A DNA stretch of 64,000 nucleotides from Berkiella sp050247135. Its GTDB lineage: Bacteria > Pseudomonadota > Gammaproteobacteria > Berkiellales > Berkiellaceae. The stretch lies in the NCBI GenBank assembly GCA_050247135.1, contig JBFWUT010000002.1, positions 1 through 64,000 of the forward strand. Direction: 5' to 3'. Both the position numbers and the translations under genes were made by a program. The notes beneath the pieces were generated by a model. The model did not search any database. It saw only the letters and a list, made by a program, of their open reading frames with translations, and was not told where the DNA came from. Numbering within the stretch: the stretch's first letter is position 1; each line of letters begins with the position of its first letter. Of this stretch, positions 53,833 through 60,688 are shown piece by piece.

Positions 53833-54078
53833 ATGTCTTTTACAAGAGATGAATTACTAGATTACGCATCTGATGTGGCCGATGCCCTTGGCAGCTCAAA
53901 ACCCAGCCACCCCGGTTTGGGATTTTTTTTCAGCGTGGCCTCACCTATGTTGAATCTTTTCCAACTGTACCAAGCGTCACAGCGAAATAGCTTCAAGCTA
54001 GCACCACAAAACGATGTCGACAACGATCCAGCGTATCGTTTACGATTACATTCGCTGCCAAGACCACGTCCTTATTAG
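53833..54078 (+). CDS. Hypothetical small protein
   Basis: An 81-residue protein starting MSFTRDELLDYASDVADALG, with a central hydrophobic patch (GFFFSVASPMLNLFQLY) and a basic end (LPRPRPY). CTGGAGTC lies a few bases before the ATG. No family recognised. It is the first gene of the small-gene island and is followed at once by a three-way-junction inverted repeat. Confidence 0.5.
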   Translation: MSFTRDELLDYASDVADALGSSKPSHPGLGFFFSVASPMLNLFQLYQASQRNSFKLAPQNDVDNDPAYRLRLHSLPRPRPY

Positions 54079-54091
54079 AATCTGAGTAAAC

Positions 54092-54188
54092 AAGAATACC
54101 AACTTATTTTGAAGCGACTTGTCACACAAGGATGTGTGTGACAGAGGGCAGGGATGCCCATGGAGCAGAAAAATAAGCTGGTATTCTT
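54092..54188. ncRNA. Candidate structured RNA: three-way-junction inverted repeat
   Basis: The outer arms AAGAATACCAACTTATTTT (54092-54110) and AAAATAAGCTGGTATTCTT (54170-54188) pair over 19 bases with one mismatch. Inside lie two perfect hairpins, TGTCACACA/TGTGTGACA (54120-54143) and GGGCA/TGCCC (54146-54159). It could be a transcript-end structure, a small RNA or a mobile palindrome. Neither strand has a clear T-run. Confidence 0.55.
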
Positions 54189-54200
54189 TGGCAAAACTTG

Positions 54201-54623
54201 TTAGGCAAGTGTTGCTTTGAGCGTAATATTAGCATTCAATAATCGTGAAATAGGACAATTCTTTTTCGCATCCAGTGCGATTTCCTGAAATTTGGCATTA
54301 TCAATCCCAGGCACTTTGCCATTTAAATTGAGATCAATTTGCGTCACTGTCCAATTACCATCAACCTGAGCTAACTCTACTTCGGCCTTGGTTTCAAGCG
54401 ACTCTGGGGTAAAACCTGCTTTGCCTAATGCAGCAGAAAGCGCCATTGTAAAACACCCAGCATGGGCGCCGGCGATCAGTTCTTCTGGATTGGTCCCTTT
54501 TTGATTTTCAAAACGGGTATTAAAGCCGTAAGGGGAATTATCAAGAACACCGCTTTGTGTTGTAATTTCGCCCTTACCCTGTTTTAAATCACCGGCCCAA
54601 TGGGCGTTTGCTGTTCTTTTCAT
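54201..54623 (-). CDS. osmC: OsmC-family peroxiredoxin
   Basis: A 140-residue protein with both redox cysteines, AHAGCFTMAL near residue 60 and NCPISRLL near 126. It reduces organic hydroperoxides with dithiol donors. GAGGAG precedes the ATG at 54623; an upstream in-frame start would add 18 residues overlapping the neighbouring peptide gene. It is last in a DUF4442-microcin-like-osmC run on the minus strand. Confidence 0.92.
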   Translation of the reverse strand: MKRTANAHWAGDLKQGKGEITTQSGVLDNSPYGFNTRFENQKGTNPEELIAGAHAGCFTMALSAALGKAGFTPESLETKAEVELAQVDGNWTVTQIDLNLNGKVPGIDNAKFQEIALDAKKNCPISRLLNANITLKATLA

Positions 54624-54648
54624 AGTTTTCTCCTCACAAAAATAGTAA

Positions 54649-54864
54649 CTATAGGACGACTGAGCGAATGATGCCATAACTTGCGCCTACTGCCGCCCCC
54701 ATCAATAAACCATGACCAATGGTCGCTGCACTAGCACCACTCCATAAAATGTTAAGTAACACGCCTGCCGCGCCAAATTCAAAGGCTTTATCAACAACGA
54801 CCGGCAAAGCAATAGCAGCGGCTGCATTGACACTCTGCTGCTCAGTTAACGTTAATGTTCTCAT
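54649..54864 (-). CDS. Microcin/class II bacteriocin-like peptide with colicin-V-type leader
   Basis: A 71-residue peptide. Its first 15 residues, MRTLTLTEQQSVNAA, closely match the colicin V leader (MRTLTLNELDSVSGG from memory), but the double glycine is Ala-Ala. The rest is a hydrophobic Gly/Ala-rich core with small-residue motifs (GAAGVLLNILWSGASAATIG), typical of membrane-active bacteriocins. CAGGAGATTG precedes the start. It sits between DUF4442 (14 bases upstream) and osmC (25 bases downstream). No exporter or clear immunity gene is nearby. Confidence 0.65.
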   Translation of the reverse strand: MRTLTLTEQQSVNAAAAIALPVVVDKAFEFGAAGVLLNILWSGASAATIGHGLLMGAAVGASYGIIRSVVL

Positions 54865-54878
54865 ATCAATCTCCTGTT

Positions 54879-55355
54879 TTATGATTTAAATTTGACAGAT
54901 AAAGTTAAAGTAAAGCGAGCCACTGCCTCATCGCCAGATAAACTGGGCGTGGTCGCAATAATGTTGATTAACGCATTTTCACGCTCTTTCGACAGTTTCG
55001 CTTTATTCAGGGTAGCTTCGATTACGGGGCCGTCATTGCAAATAAAAACCACATCCGCTTCGGGGCGTTTTAAAAAATCGGCCGTGAAATCTTTAAACAC
55101 AAAAGAAAGCTTACTCATTTGATGATTTAAAAAATGCATCATATGAATGCCGCCTGTCACATCTGCCCCCACACACAGTGCACCGAAATACATTGAGCGA
55201 AGGTGATTCTTAGTGCGCCTTGATAAAGCAATTTTAATCAAAGCACGCTGATTGTTGAGTTCTAGTACCTTGGGCCTTACCCAGGCAATCATCGGCACTT
55301 TAAGCCAGCCAAAGACCCATAATTTTAAGGTTGCGTTCCATGCTGTTTTATTCAT
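54879..55355 (-). CDS. DUF4442 hotdog-fold protein
   Basis: A 158-residue protein that resembles DUF4442, a thioesterase-like hotdog family: ALIKIALSRRTKNHLRSMYFGAL followed by ADVTGGIHMMHFL. Its substrate is unknown. The catalytic pattern of PaaI thioesterases is not obvious. It begins the short minus-strand run with the microcin-like peptide and osmC. Confidence 0.72.
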   Translation of the reverse strand: MNKTAWNATLKLWVFGWLKVPMIAWVRPKVLELNNQRALIKIALSRRTKNHLRSMYFGALCVGADVTGGIHMMHFLNHQMSKLSFVFKDFTADFLKRPEADVVFICNDGPVIEATLNKAKLSKERENALINIIATTPSLSGDEAVARFTLTLSVKFKS

Positions 55356-55468
55356 TTGCTGATGATTTCCATAATTTTTATAAAAAGTAAGTCGAATAGG
55401 TCATGTTGTCAAATCGCTTCTCACCCGTTATAGTTTGCAAGTCTACTTAAACTGATAAGAGGTTGACT

Positions 55469-55729
55469 ATGCGTTTACTCAACAACAAACAAATCCAATC
55501 CGTTGCAGGCGGCAGCAAAAATTACAACGTGAATGCCAATACGGAAGTTCCCCTTAGCATGATGCCATATATTGCGACTCAATTTGAATCACCTAAAGTC
55601 GCTTCACAATTTTCCGCATTGGTAACCGATCTGACTGCTGCGGGCTTTGATGTGAATCAAGTCAGATTCAATATTGGCGTGAGCTATTACGAATACGAGA
55701 ATGCTAATCCTTATTTATTAGCTAAGTAA
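55469..55729 (+). CDS. Small peptide with double-glycine leader
   Basis: An 86-residue peptide. The leader MRLLNNKQIQSVAGG ends in a true Gly-Gly, the cleavage site of C39-peptidase ABC exporters. The 71-residue mature part is polar, rich in Asn, Tyr and Phe (MMPYIATQFES, VSYYEYENANPY), and unlike the hydrophobic neighbours. AAGAGGTTGACT precedes the ATG at 55469, chosen over an in-frame codon six bases earlier. Confidence 0.65.
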   Translation: MRLLNNKQIQSVAGGSKNYNVNANTEVPLSMMPYIATQFESPKVASQFSALVTDLTAAGFDVNQVRFNIGVSYYEYENANPYLLAK

Positions 55730-55753
55730 TCGTTACGGCAAAGGATTGCCTTC

Positions 55754-56038
55754 TTACAAGCCTTTATCAGAGGCATTATTTCGCAATTGAACATGTAAAA
55801 TTTTAATTCGATTCCCTTCATAGTCGACTTGTGCAAAAATCATCACTACCCCATGTAAGGTAGATCTTGAAAAAGTCATGATGCCACTTAATTCGCTTTC
55901 CCTGTCGGCATGCGTTTTAGGTTCCGGTAATTTGTGTAATTGATGCTCTAAATAAGAAATGACGCCTGCTGCCACCTCAGCATCGTAATATTGCAGTGTT
56001 TCCACCACAATTGGGTTAACCACTATTTCCCAAGTCAT
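55754..56038 (-). CDS. RelE/ParE-family toxin
   Basis: A 94-residue protein of the RelE/ParE fold: WEIVVNPIVVETLQYYD at the start, then SRSTLHGVVMIFAQVDYEGNRIKILHV, which resembles the phage Gp49-like/HigB branch. Its target (ribosome-bound mRNA or gyrase) cannot be told. It follows an antitoxin gene by 12 bases, the usual order. Confidence 0.78.
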   Translation of the reverse strand: MTWEIVVNPIVVETLQYYDAEVAAGVISYLEHQLHKLPEPKTHADRESELSGIMTFSRSTLHGVVMIFAQVDYEGNRIKILHVQLRNNASDKGL

Positions 56039-56050
56039 CTAATCTATTAC

Positions 56051-56317
56051 TCACTTTGGTTGGGTGTCTCGTTTTTGCTGAATTAATTTATGTGCTTTGT
56101 TGATCGGGATATATTCACTTTCTGGCGTATTGCGCAAACGTTGTGAAGCAATGTAAAAACCAATCAGCTCATCTAGGTAATTGTCTACTAACTCATTAAT
56201 AATAAATGCCCTGGAACGAGCTGTGATCTGTGCCAATTTATCAATTTTTTTAAGATTTTTTTCAGGGATGTCAAAGCTGACCTTTTTGAGCTTACTCAAG
56301 ACGACACCCCGCCTCAT
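56051..56317 (-). CDS. Ribbon-helix-helix antitoxin
   Basis: An 88-residue protein with an RHH start (KKVSFDIPEKNLKKIDKLAQ, then SRAFIINELVDNYL) and a charged tail that would wrap the toxin. It should repress its own operon and neutralise the downstream RelE/ParE toxin. The ATG at 56317 has AGAAGG ten bases upstream; a TTG seven codons later is possible. Confidence 0.78.
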   Translation of the reverse strand: MRRGVVLSKLKKVSFDIPEKNLKKIDKLAQITARSRAFIINELVDNYLDELIGFYIASQRLRNTPESEYIPINKAHKLIQQKRDTQPK

Positions 56318-56451
56318 ATTTGCGAATACCTTCTATTACCATATAATACCCAGGCAACTTATTCCATTGTAATTACCTTAGTCTTTACTTGTAATTACGC
56401 TTCATTCGCTGCAATATAATCTCTTTACTCTAAGCTATAAGGTTAAAAAAT

Positions 56452-56640
56452 ATGAGAGTGTTAGAAAATACTGAATTATTAGCCGCTTGTGGCGCTAACT
56501 GGGGATTTGTCAGTTTCGCTGCCGCCTCTGGGTTTGTGACAGGTTTAGGTATTGTCGCTGTCGCCAATATGTCAGGCAACGCGGCTTGGATGACCGTCTT
56601 GGGTACCACTGCTACCACCACCCTAATCGCTTTGGTCTAA
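56452..56640 (+). CDS. Microcin-like hydrophobic peptide
   Basis: A 62-residue peptide. The leader-like start MRVLENTELLAACGA follows the MRxLxxxEL pattern and ends Gly-Ala. The core is hydrophobic with GFVTGLGIVAVANMSG, a GxxxG-type helix-packing motif. It resembles one chain of a two-peptide bacteriocin. TAAGG lies about nine bases upstream. No immunity gene is obvious; the next gene is a coiled-coil protein. Confidence 0.6.
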   Translation: MRVLENTELLAACGANWGFVSFAAASGFVTGLGIVAVANMSGNAAWMTVLGTTATTTLIALV

Positions 56641-56762
56641 ACACTGTATTTTACAGGCAATCTGGACAAATGCGCTGCCATGACCACTTAGCAAACAGGC
56701 TTATTTCTTGTTCGCCGCTTTGTTATACTCTACACACAATAAGAACAAAAACGGAGTCAAGC

Positions 56763-57131
56763 ATGGCGGTCGAACAAGAAGTTTCACTGGATAAACCCTT
56801 AAAGCAACTACTCAAAGAATTTCAAGTGCTGAAAATGCAAGTAGATGAGAAACATCGTGATCCTCAAACCATGAACAAACTCAATAAATTAAAAGAGACC
56901 TTATTAATCGCCCTAGAAAAAAAGGAACTAGAGTCGCAAAACGAAATAGAACGCAGCAAACTTCATAAAGCAAAACTCATCCAAAAACTCATGATTTTTG
57001 AACAATTGCATGATGAGAAAATGCGTAATGAAATCATTAAGCAAATGGAAGAATATAACCGTATCAAACGCTTCCGTTATGCCCAATTAGCCGGCATTCA
57101 ACGCAACATCCAAGATATCAAAAAGCAATAG
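56763..57131 (+). CDS. Coiled-coil hypothetical protein
   Basis: A 122-residue highly charged helical protein (LKQLLKEFQVLKMQVDEKH, then KKELESQNEIERSKLHKAK). GGAGTC lies a few bases before the ATG at 56763; an upstream in-frame reading crosses the previous gene. No domain recognised. It is probably a scaffold or regulator; an immunity role for the preceding peptide is possible but unsupported. Confidence 0.6.
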   Translation: MAVEQEVSLDKPLKQLLKEFQVLKMQVDEKHRDPQTMNKLNKLKETLLIALEKKELESQNEIERSKLHKAKLIQKLMIFEQLHDEKMRNEIIKQMEEYNRIKRFRYAQLAGIQRNIQDIKKQ

Positions 57132-57143
57132 CTAACACTTTAA

Positions 57144-58109
57144 CTATATCAAAAGCCGTTGACCTCTAAAGGTTACCTTTTGATCTTCACCGGGATAATC
57201 TTGCCTTAATAGCGCGATACCCGATAGATTGTTAGTAAATTGCTTAAACCCCGGTATGATGCATTGAGGTTGGTCATTGTCGGCATTAGATGGCGCTTCG
57301 TAACTTTGGTCGATATCGAGGGTTTGCAACGTTGCGATCAGTTGCTCCACGCTGCGTTCAGCTTTAGCATATTCATATAGCCCCATCACCGAATCATAGA
57401 GTAAGGGATCGGTGTTTAATAAAAGCTCCATGTCTGTATGGTATTCATCTATCAACGTTAAGATCACCTCATTATCACGTTGTAAAAATGCCTGCTCCAG
57501 CAAACAGCATGGCACCTGTTCTTGGTCATCAATATAATCGACTCGCTCCGCCTTCTCATTAAGATAGTAATAAACCAGTTCCCAATTTTTTTCTCTGGCC
57601 GCTTGAAACATCGCCCGTTTTATAATGGTCTCGTATGTGAGCGCACTATGTGTTTCACGCAAAGTCTGTGCTACTGTTGTTTTGCCTAAATTTAAAGCAA
57701 TATCTAATAACGTATAAGGATTTCCTTCCAGATCAATATATAAAGTATTAGGTTCAATGATCTGCTCTTTTAGCAGTTGATAAATACATGGCCAATTCCC
57801 ATTTCTCAAATGAGGAAGTAGCGCACCAGGTTGCAGGACCATAGAAATGCCCAATTTATTGCGCATAATATGAAATGCAGATACGTTTCTTTGAAATAGG
57901 GCATGATCAAACAGCGTCCAACCCAAAGTTCGGGGATCTTGATCTGAGATATAGGCTATCCCTGGATAGGCATCGATTTGATTAAAAACGCGTGGCCATT
58001 CGCCTTGCTTTGCTAATTGATAGGTGGCATGGGCAATAACAGGCATCGGCGAAACAGGGGGAACAGAACCTAACATAACGAATCCAAATGACATCACAAA
58101 GGGCGCCAT
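57144..58109 (-). CDS. Ankyrin-like solenoid protein
   Basis: A 321-residue protein with three ~50-residue repeats starting at GEWPRVFNQID, GNWPCIYQLLK and KNWELVYYYLN. Each is followed by a YI-D turn and a T/C-LLD/E-AL helix such as TLLDIALNLG. The pattern is a degenerate ankyrin-like fold. The N-terminus (FVMSFGFVMLGSVPPVSPMPVIAHA) is weakly hydrophobic and may be an export signal. There is no good ribosome site at the ATG at 58109, and ATGs at 58094 or later are possible. Function unknown; host interaction is an inference from the repeats. Confidence 0.65.
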   Translation of the reverse strand: MAPFVMSFGFVMLGSVPPVSPMPVIAHATYQLAKQGEWPRVFNQIDAYPGIAYISDQDPRTLGWTLFDHALFQRNVSAFHIMRNKLGISMVLQPGALLPHLRNGNWPCIYQLLKEQIIEPNTLYIDLEGNPYTLLDIALNLGKTTVAQTLRETHSALTYETIIKRAMFQAAREKNWELVYYYLNEKAERVDYIDDQEQVPCCLLEQAFLQRDNEVILTLIDEYHTDMELLLNTDPLLYDSVMGLYEYAKAERSVEQLIATLQTLDIDQSYEAPSNADNDQPQCIIPGFKQFTNNLSGIALLRQDYPGEDQKVTFRGQRLLI

Positions 58110-58172
58110 TCTATTTTTTTAACCACTCTGATTCAAGTTTGTTTACTGTTTAAATACAACAGTCACCCAATA

Positions 58173-58306
58173 ATGAGTGCTCTTTGTCAGCATAAGCGAG
58201 ACTTCCTTCCTTCGCTTACCCTAGCCAAAAAGCACTCATGGTACCCTATTGCTGTTTCGTTGCCGTCCATTGCGACTTACTGCAACACGCAGGATACTAA
58301 AACAGC
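58173..58306. other. Two nested intergenic hairpins
   Basis: ATGAGTGCT (58173-58181) pairs with AGCACTCAT (58231-58239) around an inner TAAGCGA/TCGCTTA stem (58193-58218). Next to it, GCTGTTT near 58250 pairs with AAACAGC near 58300, around a GTTGC/GCAAC stem. The 281-base gap between the solenoid gene and hppA is mostly filled by these structures. Confidence 0.5.
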
Positions 58307-58352
58307 ATTCATTCGAATACAAGACTGTTAGAAAATTTATTTTTGGGGAATG

Positions 58353-58383
58353 TTAGCTCCTCTGCATTACACAGAGGAGCTAA
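58353..58383 (-). terminator. hppA transcript-end hairpin
   Basis: TTAGCTCCTCTG and CAGAGGAGCTAA form a perfect 12-bp stem with a seven-base loop, eight bases past the hppA stop. The following bases on the minus strand are only moderately T-rich. Confidence 0.7.
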
Positions 58384-58390
58384 AGAGAAG

Positions 58391-60469
58391 TTAGTGAGCG
58401 GCCAACATTGCTAACATAAGTAATGCAACAATATTGATGATCTTAATCATCGGATTCACTGCAGGCCCTGCCGTATCTTTGTACGGATCGCCAACGGTAT
58501 CGCCGGTAATCGACGCTTTATGAGCATCAGATCCTTTACCACCATGATGACCATCTTCAATGTACTTTTTAGCATTATCCCAAGCACCACCACCTGATGT
58601 CATGGCAATCGCCACAAACAAGCCGGTGACAATCGTACCCAATAACATCGCACCAAGCGCGGTAAATGCTGCAGCCTGACCTGCAACCAGGTTAATCAAA
58701 AAGTACATGGCAGCGGGCGCTAAAACCGGCAACATAGAAGGTAGGATCATTTCTTTGATCGCCGTTTTGGTTAACATATCCACCGCACGACCATATTCAG
58801 GTTTCGCTGTGCCTTCCATAATACCTTTGATATCACGGAATTGACGTCGCACCTCAATCACGACTTGGCCGCCCGCGCGTCCTACCGCCATCATGCCCAT
58901 GGCACCAAACAGATAAGGCAACAAGCCACCAATAAACAACCCTACCACCACAAACGGATCATTTAATGTAAAATCAATGTTGAGATTGGGGAAGTAATGC
59001 TTAAGATCTTCAGTGTAAGCGGCAAATAACACTAATGCAGCTAGCCCGGCTGAGCCAATAGCATAACCTTTAGTGACGGCTTTGGTGGTGTTACCGACTG
59101 CATCCAATGCATCAGTCACTACCCGCACATCAGCAGGAAGTTCAGACATTTCTGCAATTCCGCCAGCGTTATCCGTGATAGGACCATACGCATCTAATGC
59201 CACAATCATCCCTGCTAAAGCAAGCATGGCTGTTGCCGCAATCGCAACCCCCAAAAGACCCGCATTAATAAAGGAAACTAAAATACCGATACAAATGACT
59301 AATACCGGTAAAGCACACGCTTCCATGGAAACCGCTAGCCCTTGAATAATGTTGGTCGCATGTCCTGTTTCAGACGCTGCAGCCACACTGCGCACTGGGC
59401 GATAACGAGTAGAAGTATAATATTCTGTGATCCAAACAATTAATCCGGTGACACCTAACCCAGTTAAAGCACAAATCAAGAGTTTCATGCCAGTGGTTGA
59501 ACCTTGATTTAACAGGATCTCAGTATTTAAGCCGAATAAGAAATTGGTTGCTGCAACAATTAAGCCTGCAGAAACTAAGGTACAAACAATAAGACCTTTA
59601 TAAAGCGCACCCATAATATTGTTGCTAGCGCCCAATCTCACTGCAAAGGTCCCTAAAATCGAACCTAAAATGCAGACGCCCCCAATTAATAAGGGATACA
59701 TCATTAATTTTTCAGCAACAAGGCCGTTGGCAAAAATCGCACCAAGCACCATGGTTGCTACAATGGTGACCACATAAGTTTCAAAGAGATCAGCCGCCAT
59801 GCCAGCGCAATCGCCCACATTATCACCGACATTGTCTGCGATGACCGCTGGGTTACGTGGATCATCTTCTGGGATCCCGGCTTCAATTTTGCCCACTAAG
59901 TCAGCACCCACATCGGCACCTTTAGTAAAAATACCGCCGCCCAAACGAGCAAAAATGGAGATCAAAGAAGCACCAAAACTCAAGCCAATGAGAGCTTCCA
60001 TCATCGCACGCTGCGGGATCCCTTGCTTTTGCAAGAAAATGTAATAACCGGTAACCCCTAAAAGACCTAAACCGACGACTAACATCCCAGTGATAGCCCC
60101 GCCCTTAAAAGCGACATTTAACGCAGCCGCTAAGCTTTTGCGTGCGGCTTCTGCGGTGCGAATATTTGCTCGAACCGAAACGTTCATACCAATATAACCC
60201 GCTAAACTAGACAGCAAGGCACCAATGACAAAACCTATGCCAACAAAAGAGCCAAGCACATAGGTTAAAAAAGCGGTCATAAAGATACCGACAACCGCGA
60301 TGGTCGCATATTGTCGATTTAAATAAGCTCCTGCCCCCTCTTGGATCGCAGACGCAATCTCAACCATCCTTGCATTGCCGGTTGGCGCAACGCAGATCTG
60401 CCGTACGGCATACATGCCATATAGCAGTGCCATACAGGCACATCCTAGAATAAAGACATTAAGTTCCAT
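58391..60469 (-). CDS. hppA: K+-independent H+-translocating pyrophosphatase
   Basis: A 692-residue membrane pump with about 16 membrane segments. The pyrophosphate site is complete: DVGADLVGKIEAGIPEDDPR, then NVGDNVGDCAGMAADLFE and the late DNAKKYIE. GNTTKAVTKGYAI has Lys where K+-dependent enzymes have Ala, which marks the K+-independent class. It couples pyrophosphate hydrolysis to proton export, saving ATP under low energy. GAGGG precedes the ATG at 60469; a longer in-frame reading adds 29 unlikely residues. Monocistronic. Confidence 0.96.
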   Translation of the reverse strand: MELNVFILGCACMALLYGMYAVRQICVAPTGNARMVEIASAIQEGAGAYLNRQYATIAVVGIFMTAFLTYVLGSFVGIGFVIGALLSSLAGYIGMNVSVRANIRTAEAARKSLAAALNVAFKGGAITGMLVVGLGLLGVTGYYIFLQKQGIPQRAMMEALIGLSFGASLISIFARLGGGIFTKGADVGADLVGKIEAGIPEDDPRNPAVIADNVGDNVGDCAGMAADLFETYVVTIVATMVLGAIFANGLVAEKLMMYPLLIGGVCILGSILGTFAVRLGASNNIMGALYKGLIVCTLVSAGLIVAATNFLFGLNTEILLNQGSTTGMKLLICALTGLGVTGLIVWITEYYTSTRYRPVRSVAAASETGHATNIIQGLAVSMEACALPVLVICIGILVSFINAGLLGVAIAATAMLALAGMIVALDAYGPITDNAGGIAEMSELPADVRVVTDALDAVGNTTKAVTKGYAIGSAGLAALVLFAAYTEDLKHYFPNLNIDFTLNDPFVVVGLFIGGLLPYLFGAMGMMAVGRAGGQVVIEVRRQFRDIKGIMEGTAKPEYGRAVDMLTKTAIKEMILPSMLPVLAPAAMYFLINLVAGQAAAFTALGAMLLGTIVTGLFVAIAMTSGGGAWDNAKKYIEDGHHGGKGSDAHKASITGDTVGDPYKDTAGPAVNPMIKIINIVALLMLAMLAAH

Positions 60470-60688
60470 TACCAATCCCTCATTTTTGTTATGAACCTTT
60501 CTGCTTAGGGTTTTAACCCAGCATCGCGGGATACAAGAATAAAATAAAAGACTCACTTAAGCCATTGGTCGGATTTTTATTTGTTTAACTTTCCATTATC
60601 AATCTTACTTGCTAGGCTGCCGCATTCACTTAATCCATTAAATAAACTTATTCAACTAAATAATTTTATTTTGTAGCGCGGAGTTATT

